A stretch of 36,728 bases of DNA from Planctomycetota bacterium (GTDB lineage: Bacteria > Planctomycetota > PLA2 > JAEUHO01), in NCBI GenBank assembly GCA_027625315.1, contig JAQBWE010000003.1, positions 1 to 36,728 on the forward strand, written 5' to 3'. The notes beneath the pieces were generated by a model. That model did no database searches. It was not told the origin of the DNA and saw only the letters and a list, made by a program, of their open reading frames with translations. Numbering within the stretch: position 1 is the stretch's first letter; the number at the start of each line of letters is the position of its first letter. The translations under genes were made by a program, and so were the position numbers. This document shows positions 8,664 through 17,157 of the stretch, one piece after another.

Positions 8664-9800
8664 TCAGGGCCTCAGAAGGACCAGGGCCCCAGCTTGGCCC
8701 AGCAGGCCAGCGGAGAGCACGAGGGCACCGGATCCGGGCTCAAGGCTGGCCAGCGCGAGGGCGGCCTCGACGGCGTCGGCCGCCAGGCCGCAATGCCCCA
8801 GCTGGTCCTTGTACGCGCTCCGGCCTACGCCACAGGTCGCGGGCAGCCCATCCAGAGTCCGCTCGAGGTCAGACTGGCCTGCCCCGGGAACGACCACCAC
8901 CGCCAGGTCCTCAGCGACGGCTCCAGCCTCCGCGAGCGCGGCCTCCGCGGCCGAACACAGAGCCAGGGTGGACGGCGCTAGGGAACCGCCCCGCGGCGCA
9001 ACCGTCCGCCCCGCAGAGCCAACCACCACACCGCGGATCAGCGCCCCGCGGGCGAGGGCCTCTGCGCGCCGTTCGAGCACGAATGCCGCGGCACCATCAC
9101 CGGGCGCGAAGGTAAGCCCATGAGCCTGGAGCTCCGCGCGGGCCACTCCCGACGTGGGGCGGGCGGCGCCGAGCACGACCGCGGCGTCAAGTCGCCGCGA
9201 CCGAACGCTACGTACCGCCATGTCGAAACAGGTCCATGTGGGTCCTGCGTAGCCTGCGACGGAGGTGTTCGCACCGCGCAGGCCGTATCCGGTAGCTAGG
9301 AAACTGAACGCATTGTTCTTCAGGCTCTCGAGCATGAAGAACGGCTTGACGTGTCGCGCGGCGGCGCGGTTCAAAACCTGCGCATCGATGTCGGCGTCGA
9401 GATCCTCGGTGGCCGCGCGGAACGCGTTGTGGAACTCAGGGCAACTCCAGTCGTAGCTATCCATCTGGGCTAGGTACAGGCCGCGGCGCGCATCCGGATA
9501 GGGGCTGGCGAGCAAGTTCGACGCTGCCACCGCCTCGGCACAGGCGTCGGCGGCAAGCCGACCCGCGCCGTTGAGGAACTTGATTTGCGGCTCGAGCTCC
9601 TCTGGGACCTTTGAGCGCAAGAGGGGTTCCGCGATGACGGCCGCGCGCGCCATCCCTGACCTAGGCGAGGCGTCGCCCTGCGCCGTAACCGCGCTGCGGC
9701 CCGTCAAGATCGCCGCGTGGCTGCTGGCTAGATCATGGCCAAGCGCCGTCACGCAACCCACGCCGGTGATCACGACGTCGTCGTCTCCGAGCGTTCTCAT
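8664..9800 (-). CDS. Beta-ketoacyl synthase-like protein lacking the catalytic Cys (chain-length-factor-like)
   Basis: Thiolase-fold KS features (VVITGVGCVTALGHDL, YKDQLGHCGLAADAVEAALA), but the active-site region reads SVAGYAGPTWTCFDMAVRSV, with Ala aligned to the catalytic Cys, and the HGTxT region reads PGAGQSD. Confidence 0.85.
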   Translation of the reverse strand: MRTLGDDDVVITGVGCVTALGHDLASSHAAILTGRSAVTAQGDASPRSGMARAAVIAEPLLRSKVPEELEPQIKFLNGAGRLAADACAEAVAASNLLASPYPDARRGLYLAQMDSYDWSCPEFHNAFRAATEDLDADIDAQVLNRAAARHVKPFFMLESLKNNAFSFLATGYGLRGANTSVAGYAGPTWTCFDMAVRSVRSRRLDAAVVLGAARPTSGVARAELQAHGLTFAPGDGAAAFVLERRAEALARGALIRGVVVGSAGRTVAPRGGSLAPSTLALCSAAEAALAEAGAVAEDLAVVVVPGAGQSDLERTLDGLPATCGVGRSAYKDQLGHCGLAADAVEAALALASLEPGSGALVLSAGLLGQAGALVLLRP

Positions 9801-10246
9801 GCGCTCGCCCCGCGCAGGACGGCAAAGGCCGCGCGTGCGCGCGCACCGGATTCGAGGCCTTCCAGGGGAATCACGCGCGCTTCAAACTCAATAGCGGCCC
9901 CGCGCTGACCATCCTGGCTGGTTTCGGCGCGGTAGGCGCGTCGCTCTGGGTCGTCGAGCGGCAGGCGCTCGAGGCGAATGTCCACACGATCCCCGGGGAT
10001 GGCGAACTTGTAGTAGCGAGCGCTGCGCACGTGATCGAGCAGCACCCAGTGTGCGAAGTCTGAAGACGCCGCCTCGAGCCAGCCGGCCAGCTGCGCGCAC
10101 GCCTCAAGGATCAACATGCCAGGCAGAATGGGGCGCTCGGGAAAATGCCACTCGAGGTAGTCCTCGCTCATGGCCACAGTCTTGAAGCCCTCGATACTCG
10201 TGTCGGGCGTCAGCGCCACGATGCGGTCAACGAGCAGAAATCTCAC
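9797..10246 (-). CDS. FabZ-like hotdog 3-hydroxyacyl-ACP dehydratase
   Basis: MRFLLVDRI...WHFPERPILPGMLILEACAQLAGWL matches the FabZ-type HFPG-P--PG-L--EA-AQ signature. GTG start overlaps the upstream stop (GTGA). Confidence 0.85.
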   Translation of the reverse strand: MRFLLVDRIVALTPDTSIEGFKTVAMSEDYLEWHFPERPILPGMLILEACAQLAGWLEAASSDFAHWVLLDHVRSARYYKFAIPGDRVDIRLERLPLDDPERRAYRAETSQDGQRGAAIEFEARVIPLEGLESGARARAAFAVLRGASA

Positions 10247-10650
10247 GATGCCTCCTTCGTGACCATGATGACCGACGCCAGCGCGTGGTCTCCATCGTGG
10301 GTGAGCGAAACTGTGGAGTCGGCGACTCCTAGCCGCTGGGCGTGCTCCGCGGGCTTGCCGTGCAGGGTTAGATGGGGGGCCGTCCCGCGGCGCACAACTT
10401 CGATGTCTTTCAGCTTGGGATCCACACCAGTAGGGGAGATCCCCAGGCCGAGCGCTTTTAGTGCGGCCTCCTTGGCGGCGAACCGCGCGGCGTAGTGCGG
10501 GACAGGGTTCGGAAGCCGATCGCAGTAAGCACGCTCAGCATCCGTAAACAGGCGCGCGGTGAGCTCGGGCTGGCGCGCGAGCAGGTCCGCGAACTTAGGC
10601 ACGTAGACCAAGTCGATTCCGTGGCGGAGGCGGGTGTGTGTCGTACTCAT
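10243..10650 (-). CDS. acpS: Holo-[acyl-carrier-protein] synthase
   Basis: HGIDLVYVPKF, ARFAAKEAALKALG, VSLTHDGDHALASVIM are AcpS signatures. ATGA overlap with the upstream gene. Confidence 0.93.
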   Translation of the reverse strand: MSTTHTRLRHGIDLVYVPKFADLLARQPELTARLFTDAERAYCDRLPNPVPHYAARFAAKEAALKALGLGISPTGVDPKLKDIEVVRRGTAPHLTLHGKPAEHAQRLGVADSTVSLTHDGDHALASVIMVTKEAS

Positions 10651-11402
10651 GCGATCGACAGTCCGCCGTCCACGACCAAGGCTTGGCCTGTGATGTACGC
10701 CGCCGCTTCAGATGCGAGGAAGGCGACGAGGCACGCCACGTCCTCGGGCTGCCCAAACCGTGCCTGGGGGATCTGCGCAAGCACTGTGTCGCCCGCGCGC
10801 CGCTGGATCACCTGGGTCATGTCCGTCTCGATAAAGCCGGGGAGGACGGCGTTCACGCGCACGCCCCGATCCGCGACCTCCAAGGCCGCAGCGCGGGTAA
10901 GTCCGAGCACGCCCGCCTTCGCCGCCGCGTAGTTGGCCTGACCGCGTCCACCGCGTAGGGCCTGGATTGACGCCAGATTCACGATGCTGCCCTTGCGGGC
11001 GCGCATCATGCTCCGGAGTGCCAAGCGCGTCGTGCGCATGAGTCCAGTGAGGTTGACGTCGATCACACGCTGCCAGTCGGCGTCGCGCATCGTGACAAGC
11101 AGCCCGTCCTTCACGACGCCCGCGTTGTTGATCAGAATGTCCAGATCGCCGTGCTGCTTGAGCACACCAGCGAAGAGCGCCTCTGTGCTCTCGGCGTCAC
11201 CGATGTCGCCCTGGACGGCCACCGCGTGACCTCCGGCGTCGAGGATCGACTTCGTTACGGCGTGCGCCTCTGCTTCGGAGGATCGGTAGTTCACGATGAC
11301 GTGCGCACCGCTCGCGCCGAGGCGACGCGCGATGGCCGCGCCGATACCGCGACCCGCACCCGTGACGAGGGCGACCTTGCCGCCTAGATCTACGCGAATC
11401 AT
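10647..11402 (-). CDS. fabG: 3-oxoacyl-ACP reductase, SDR family
   Basis: VALVTGAGRGIGAAIARRL, NNAGVVKDGLL, GQANYAAAKAGVLGLTRAAALE, VLPGFIETDMT, ITGQALVVDGGLS. Confidence 0.95.
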   Translation of the reverse strand: MIRVDLGGKVALVTGAGRGIGAAIARRLGASGAHVIVNYRSSEAEAHAVTKSILDAGGHAVAVQGDIGDAESTEALFAGVLKQHGDLDILINNAGVVKDGLLVTMRDADWQRVIDVNLTGLMRTTRLALRSMMRARKGSIVNLASIQALRGGRGQANYAAAKAGVLGLTRAAALEVADRGVRVNAVLPGFIETDMTQVIQRRAGDTVLAQIPQARFGQPEDVACLVAFLASEAAAYITGQALVVDGGLSIA

Positions 11403-12694
11403 GCGTCCTCCTCTGCGGTGTACTTCTTCACCACGATGCAGGCGTTCTGACCGCCGAATGCGAAACTGTTGTTGAGGGCCGCGCGCACGGGCAACGCGCG
11501 ACCGCGGCCCGGGACCAAGTCGACATCGCAGCCCCGGTCGGGATGCTCGAGATTGGCCGTCGGCGGTACGGCATCCTCCTGGACAGCCTTCACACAGCAG
11601 CAGAACGCGACGCCAGCCGCGGCCGAGAGTAGATGCCCGAAGGCGCCCTTGCTGCTCGACACGGCGACGGTCGCGGCGTGCTCACCCAGCACGGCCTTGA
11701 TGGCCGTGATCTCGGCCGGGTCGTTGCGCTTCGTGCCGGTGCCGTGAGCGTTCACGAAGGCGACGTCGGCGGGGGAGACGGCGCCGTCCTCTAGGGCGTA
11801 CCGCATGGCCTCCTCTGCGCCGCGTCCGTCCGGCGGCGGGGCCGTCGTGCGAAAGGCATCCAGAGAGGCGCCGTAGCCCGCGACTTCCGCCAGGATGGTC
11901 GCCCCGCGAGCGCGCGCATGGTCGAGGGACTCCAAGACGACGACACCCGCTCCCTCGCCCATCACGAGGCCGGAACGCCGGCGATCAAACGGCCGGCAGG
12001 CCGAAGCGGGATCGTCATCGTCCACCTGCGCGGAAGCGCCCAGGAGAACGAAGAAGACCATTCCGAGCGGGTTGATCTGTGAATCGGAGCCGCCCGCCAG
12101 CACCCAATCGGTCTCGCCCGATCGCACGCTCCGCCACGCCATACCAAGCGCTTGGTTCGAGGCAGAGCAAGCCGTGGTGACCGCGTGGACGGGACCGCCG
12201 ATGCCGTAACGCGACGCGACGCAGGCGGCGGGCTGCTCCGCGGGCGCCCGCAGGATCGACTCCTGCTCAAGGTCCTTCAGCTGCCCGGCGAAGCGCACGG
12301 CGTCGAAGCGGCCGTCGGCATCCAGACAGCGCGCCACATCCTCAATCCGACTCGCCCCAGGTCCAGCACCGAGCATCACGCCGGCCCGAGGATGGTTCCC
12401 GGCCTCGAGTCCGGCGTGGGCGAGCGCTCGCCTTGAGGCCGCCAGCGCGAAGAGCGTGCGGGGGTCGACGAGGCGGGCCGCGTCGGGGCCCGCGCCCTCC
12501 GCTGCTTCCGCCCGCAGTGCGGCCACGACCTCGGGGGCGATCTCTCCGACGGCGCGGGTGGGCGGCCCATGCGGACCGAGCCGCTGCGGCGCAGCGACGC
12601 CGCGCTCGCCGGCCAACAAACGCTTCCACGCGGCGTCGATGTCACACCCCAAGGGCGTCACAATCCCCAGACCCGTGACCACGACGCGGCGCAT
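11399..12694 (-). CDS. Beta-ketoacyl-ACP synthase II-like, Cys-containing
   Basis: MRRVVVTGLGIVTPLG start at 12694; active site VTTACSASNQALG; NAHGTGTKRND; SSKGAFGHLLSAAAGV; FAFGGQNACIV C-terminus. The 5' extension in the ORF track (to 12967) overlaps the upstream gene and is rejected. Confidence 0.93.
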   Translation of the reverse strand: MRRVVVTGLGIVTPLGCDIDAAWKRLLAGERGVAAPQRLGPHGPPTRAVGEIAPEVVAALRAEAAEGAGPDAARLVDPRTLFALAASRRALAHAGLEAGNHPRAGVMLGAGPGASRIEDVARCLDADGRFDAVRFAGQLKDLEQESILRAPAEQPAACVASRYGIGGPVHAVTTACSASNQALGMAWRSVRSGETDWVLAGGSDSQINPLGMVFFVLLGASAQVDDDDPASACRPFDRRRSGLVMGEGAGVVVLESLDHARARGATILAEVAGYGASLDAFRTTAPPPDGRGAEEAMRYALEDGAVSPADVAFVNAHGTGTKRNDPAEITAIKAVLGEHAATVAVSSSKGAFGHLLSAAAGVAFCCCVKAVQEDAVPPTANLEHPDRGCDVDLVPGRGRALPVRAALNNSFAFGGQNACIVVKKYTAEEDA

Positions 12695-13131
12695 CACGGC
12701 GTGCCGCCGTAGTACCGGAAGCGCTCGCGCATGACGTCGGGCTCTGGCGCGGGCACATGGGCGTACAGGATCCGCCCCGCGCTCGCCACGCGCACGCCGT
12801 CTACCTCGCAGTACGCACTGGCCATGGAGCCCTTCGGATTGGTTCCCCGCAGCTCGCCGACGATCTTCAGGGTTGTCCCCGGAGCCAAGTCCGCGGGCAG
12901 GGCAACATCTTCCAAGACGGAGAGTACGAGCGACACACCGTAGTTGTGACCGGCAATGGCCGTCCACGCGGTGAGCTGCAGCATGCTCTCAAGGACGAGC
13001 GAAGCGGGGTAGAGCGCCCGGCGCGGGAAGTGCTCCTTGAGCGCCTCGTCGGCCAGGGTGATGCACTTCACGCCCTCGATGCGACGCCCGGGCTCGAAGT
13101 GTGTGACGCGGTCGAAGAGCAGGAATCTCAT
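12694..13131 (-). CDS. FabZ-like hotdog protein (divergent)
   Basis: MRFLLFDRVTHFEPGRRIEGVKCITLADEALKEHFPRRALYPASLVLESMLQLTAW: FabZ-like, but the PG of HFPG-PV-PG is altered. Confidence 0.8.
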   Translation of the reverse strand: MRFLLFDRVTHFEPGRRIEGVKCITLADEALKEHFPRRALYPASLVLESMLQLTAWTAIAGHNYGVSLVLSVLEDVALPADLAPGTTLKIVGELRGTNPKGSMASAYCEVDGVRVASAGRILYAHVPAPEPDVMRERFRYYGGTP

Positions 13132-14219
13132 GCGACCTCCACCAGCAAGGCCGCGGTGCCACCGCGCGAGCCACTTGCGAGAATGAGCGCGCAGCCGGGC
13201 TCGGCACGCAGCGCTACCTGCGCAAGTGCGAGATCGATCGCCGGCGCGGCCGTGCCGGCGTGCCCCAGGTGGCGCTTGGTGTGCACGGCGCGCGCGCCCG
13301 CGAGCCCCTGCGCGGCGACCGCGGCAAGCTCCTCGTCGTCATCGGCTCCGTGATGGAAGACGAACCGACACGACGACGCGCTGCGCTGACCCTCCGCGAG
13401 CGCCGCGATCATGGCGCGGCTCATGGCCGCGGCGTCGGGGCCTTGGCCGGAACGCGGGCCGAACGCACTGCCGCCTCCAAGGATGCGCAGCGTGCCGACG
13501 ACATCCGACTCGTGACGGACGAGCGCGCAGGCCCCAGCGCCTTCGGCGGGGGCCACACCTAGCAGTTGGCCCTCCAGCGCGAGTCGAGCCAGGGTGGCGG
13601 GCGTGATGCGACCCGAGGCGCCCCCCGCGAGGGCCGCATCGCAGTCACCCCGCGCCACACTCCGCGCGGCCTCAAGTAGCGCGCGCAGTCCTGCATCCGC
13701 GTCGGCGGACAGTACGAGGTTGTCGCCGCGAATATCGAGATCGATGGCGACCTGGCCGACGGCCACATTGCCGAGCATCGAGAGGGGCCAGAGCGGGTGC
13801 ACGGAACGGTAGCCCCCCGCGAAGAACGCGGAGAGCGAGAAGGCTCCGGTGGCGTCGCGCGAAGCCTGCGCGGCAGCTGCGAGATCGTGGACGGCGGCAT
13901 CGACCATGCCCATACCGACAAACAGCCCGACGCGCTCGCGCGGCACGGTCGCCAAACCGCCTGCGCTGTGCGCGGCGCGGCTGACGGCCTCGAACAAACG
14001 ACCGTGCGGGCCTAGGATGCGCAGCGCCGGGTCGTCCTCCGCATCCTCAGGCTCGTGCCACACCTGCGCCGCGCTGGGCGCTCCGAACCCGGAGGCATCG
14101 AAGCCCTCGATCGGGGCGAGGGCGGTGGCACCCGAGACGACGCGCTGCCAAACTTCGCGGGGATCGTCCCCGAGCGCTGTGCGCAGTGCAGTGGCGGTGA
14201 CGGCAACGTCCAGGGCCAC
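13128..14219 (-). CDS. Beta-ketoacyl synthase-like protein lacking the catalytic Cys
   Basis: KS-fold architecture; active-site segment NLVLSADADAGLRALLEAARSV with Ala at the Cys position; FHHGADDD and TKRHLGHAGTAAPAIDLALA retain His/Lys positions. Confidence 0.8.
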   Translation of the reverse strand: MALDVAVTATALRTALGDDPREVWQRVVSGATALAPIEGFDASGFGAPSAAQVWHEPEDAEDDPALRILGPHGRLFEAVSRAAHSAGGLATVPRERVGLFVGMGMVDAAVHDLAAAAQASRDATGAFSLSAFFAGGYRSVHPLWPLSMLGNVAVGQVAIDLDIRGDNLVLSADADAGLRALLEAARSVARGDCDAALAGGASGRITPATLARLALEGQLLGVAPAEGAGACALVRHESDVVGTLRILGGGSAFGPRSGQGPDAAAMSRAMIAALAEGQRSASSCRFVFHHGADDDEELAAVAAQGLAGARAVHTKRHLGHAGTAAPAIDLALAQVALRAEPGCALILASGSRGGTAALLVEVA

Positions 14220-14318
14220 GCTAGCCGACTCGCTTCAGGCTGGGGCCGACGTATCGGCTGTGAAGTCCCACAAGGCGTCGGACCGCGGGTTCCTGCCGGC
14301 GCCTCGGAGCCATGGGGG

Positions 14319-15605
14319 CTACTTCCCTCCGGCAAGGGCGCGGGCGGCGGAGCCCAAGCAAACGCACGCGTTCTGGCCGCCGAAGCCGAAGGAGTTGGAG
14401 AGCGCGACATGGTGCTCGCGAGCGCGCGCCGCGTTGGGAACGTAGTCCAAATCGCAGCGCCGATCGGGCGCCTCCTGATTGATCGTCGGCAGCAACATGC
14501 CCGCCTGCATTCCCTTGAGCGTCAAGATGGCTTCAATCGCGCCCGCGGCACCGATGGTGTGGCCGATCATGGACTTGTTCGATGAAATGGGCACCTCGGC
14601 CGCGCGGTCACCGAACACGCGCTTGCACGCCATGGTCTCGGTCGGATCGTTGATGGGGGTGGACGTGCCGTGGGCGTTGACGTACTCGACGTCGGCCGGC
14701 GTCAGCCCGGCGTCGTCAATCGCGGCGCGCATGGCTCGTACGGCGCCGTCGGCCTCCGGGTGCATATCCGTGATGCGGTAGCCGTCGGCCGAGTCACCGT
14801 ACCCAAGGATCTCACCGAGGATCGGGCGTCCGCGAGCGAGCGCATGCTCGCGCGTCTCAAGCACGAGGATCCCGGCTCCTTCCCCGATCACGAAGCCGTT
14901 GCGACGGCGATCAAATGGCCGCGAGGCCTGCTCGGGCGAGGGATAGCGGCGCGAGAGGGCTCCGAGAATGGCGAAGCCGAGGTAGTAGGAGAACGACAGA
15001 AGCGGCTCTCCGCCGCCGGCGATGACGACATCGGCGCGACCCTCGCGCAGCAAGCGCAAACCCTCGCCCATTGCTTGCGAGCCCGCCGCGCACGCCGAGA
15101 CGATCGGAAACACAGGGCCCTGTGCGTCCAACAGATGAGCGAGCAGAGTCGGCGCGGTCTCGGGTGAGCGCGTGGTGAACTCGGAGGCGTCAAAGCGCGG
15201 ATCCGCACGGAGCGCGTCGACGTTCACTTGCCCATCTTCGCGCGCGTGGCGAGTCATGAGTTGAATCACGTCGCGATCCGGCACGCGCCCGTGGCCGCCA
15301 ATGGCGACGGCGATACGCTCGCGATCGGTGACCTCGTCCAATGCGGCCGTTCGCAAGGCCTCAGCCGCTGCGTGGCGGAGCAGGCGCAACTCCGTACCCC
15401 CGACCGCGTCAGAGGGATGCGCGGGAATCAGCCGGTCGACATCGATCTGAGCGCCGATGTCACAGGGCAGCCCTGTTGCGTCGAACCGCGTGAGGTGACG
15501 GACGCCCGAGCGTCCAGCCCGCATCGCCTCGAACGTCTCGTCGACGCTCGCTCCGAGGGCTGTGATCATCCCCCAACCGGTTACGACGACGCGGCGATCA
15601 GGCAT
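14319..15605 (-). CDS. Beta-ketoacyl-ACP synthase II-like, Cys-containing
   Basis: MPDRRVVVTGWGMITALG; VSACAAGSQAMGEGLRLL; NAHGTSTPINDPTE; SSNKSMIGHTIGAAGAIEA; NSFGFGGQNACVC. Confidence 0.95.
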   Translation of the reverse strand: MPDRRVVVTGWGMITALGASVDETFEAMRAGRSGVRHLTRFDATGLPCDIGAQIDVDRLIPAHPSDAVGGTELRLLRHAAAEALRTAALDEVTDRERIAVAIGGHGRVPDRDVIQLMTRHAREDGQVNVDALRADPRFDASEFTTRSPETAPTLLAHLLDAQGPVFPIVSACAAGSQAMGEGLRLLREGRADVVIAGGGEPLLSFSYYLGFAILGALSRRYPSPEQASRPFDRRRNGFVIGEGAGILVLETREHALARGRPILGEILGYGDSADGYRITDMHPEADGAVRAMRAAIDDAGLTPADVEYVNAHGTSTPINDPTETMACKRVFGDRAAEVPISSNKSMIGHTIGAAGAIEAILTLKGMQAGMLLPTINQEAPDRRCDLDYVPNAARAREHHVALSNSFGFGGQNACVCLGSAARALAGGK

Positions 15606-16167
15606 TGGCAAAGAGCTGCTTCTCGCGCTGCATATCGTGGATCCAGCGCTTGGTCAGCTCGTCGCCGTCGGGGTACTCCGCGTCCTTGCCACACCCCCCG
15701 CAGGCGACCTTGGTGCTGTCGTCGCTCTTCCACGAGGCGGCGCTGCACGCCGGACAGGCGTCGGGAAGATGGGCGATGATCTTCTCGACGGCGGTCGCGA
15801 TGGAACCTGGCGTGACGACGGCCGGCACCTCATCGGCGTATATGCCGGCCTTGATGCTCTCAGCCTCCGGGAACTGCTCGCGCAGCAGAGCGGCGGCGCC
15901 GGCGGTGATCTTGTTGTCACGGTCGATGGCGGTGCCCTCGCCGAGTTCCTCCTCAACGTGATCCAGCAGGAGCTGGCTTGCGAGGCGGATGCCGAAGACC
16001 TGCTCGAGCCGGAAATTGATGTCGAGGAAGTCGATCGAGGTGGCGCCCAGGTCGTTGATGATCGACTGCTCCATGCCGATGCCGTTCGCATCGATCCGCA
16101 GCGTCGTCGCCAGGGCAGCGCGGACCTCCTGGTCGATACGCTCGCGCGTCACAAGGGAATTGGCCAT
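15598..16167 (-). CDS. Acyl carrier protein fused to a C-terminal zinc-ribbon-like domain
   Basis: N-terminal ACP with DLGATSIDFLDINFRLEQVFGIRL (phosphopantetheine Ser); C-terminal CPAC...CGGC paired CxxC motifs. Length 189 aa versus about 80 aa for a typical ACP. Confidence 0.8.
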   Translation of the reverse strand: MANSLVTRERIDQEVRAALATTLRIDANGIGMEQSIINDLGATSIDFLDINFRLEQVFGIRLASQLLLDHVEEELGEGTAIDRDNKITAGAAALLREQFPEAESIKAGIYADEVPAVVTPGSIATAVEKIIAHLPDACPACSAASWKSDDSTKVACGGCGKDAEYPDGDELTKRWIHDMQREKQLFANA

Positions 16168-16301
16168 CTCGTGTTCGCCTCCGGTTTGTAGGGTTCGGTG
16201 TACCCCGTTGTGCGCCCATTCGCAAAATCGGGGTCGGGGGATTCTCCCCGCTGGCCGGGTCGCGGCTGCACCCGCGTACGCACGGCCACGGGATCACAGG
16301 C

Positions 16302-17066
16302 TCACGGGGATCGCAGGATCCTGTTGGAGAGACCGCGGTCGACGATGAGCGTCTGCCCCCCGATGGCGCGCGCTTCGTCCGAGCACAGGAAGGCGGTCAC
16401 GTCGGCGACCTCCTCCGGCGTGACGTAGGCCTCTTCTGGCAGCGCGGCCAGCTCGGGCCACAGTCGCCGCAGGGTCTTGTAGCTGTCGGTCTTGACGAGG
16501 CCGGCGCAGACCGCGTTGGCCTCGATTCCCTGAGGCCGCAGCTCTTCAGACCACTGGCGCACCATGGCCTCCATCGCGGCCTTGATGGGTCCGAGCGGGT
16601 ACTGCGCGTTCATGTAGCGCGAGCCGAGGCTGGAGATGAACACGATGCGGCCCCCGCCGCGTTCAAGCAGGGGCAGGGCCTTCTGCACACAGAACAAATG
16701 GCCCAGCAAGTTGGTATCGACCAGGAGTCGCAGATCGCGCTCTAGCAGCCGCGTGGTGTCCTTGAACGGCGCCCGAGCCGCGTTCAGGATCAAGAAATCA
16801 AGGCCTCCGAGACCGGCCTCGATCTGCTCAACGGCCGCCGCGACCTCGTCCTTGCGGGCGATGTCGGCCGCGACGCAGACGGCACGCCGACCGAGTCCTC
16901 GGATCTCATCGGCGAGTTCCTCGGCCAAGCGCCGCGACGGTCCGTCGGCCGAACGACCGTGCAGGGCTAGGTCGGCCCCGTCGCGAGCGAGGCGCAGGGC
17001 GATGGCCCGACCGATGCCGCGCGTGCTACCCGTGACCCAGGCGATCTTCCCGTCGAAGCGTTGCAT
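16302..17066 (-). CDS. SDR-family reductase, FabL-like enoyl-ACP reductase candidate
   Basis: MQRFDGKIAWVTGSTRGIGRAIALRLARDGA; VFISSLGSRYMNAQYPLGPIKAAMEAMVRQW resembles Bacillus FabL ([30 protein letters not shown]); IGGQTLIVDRGLS. Start at 17066, leaving room for the divergent gene at 17158. Confidence 0.8.
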   Translation of the reverse strand: MQRFDGKIAWVTGSTRGIGRAIALRLARDGADLALHGRSADGPSRRLAEELADEIRGLGRRAVCVAADIARKDEVAAAVEQIEAGLGGLDFLILNAARAPFKDTTRLLERDLRLLVDTNLLGHLFCVQKALPLLERGGGRIVFISSLGSRYMNAQYPLGPIKAAMEAMVRQWSEELRPQGIEANAVCAGLVKTDSYKTLRRLWPELAALPEEAYVTPEEVADVTAFLCSDEARAIGGQTLIVDRGLSNRILRSP

Positions 17067-17157
17067 GGCGGAAGGATAGCGCACGGTTCGAATATGGAGG
17101 TCGCTCGTCCTACCCCTCCCTACCATCCGGGGCTCGCAGTCTCGGGAGCCGCACGGC

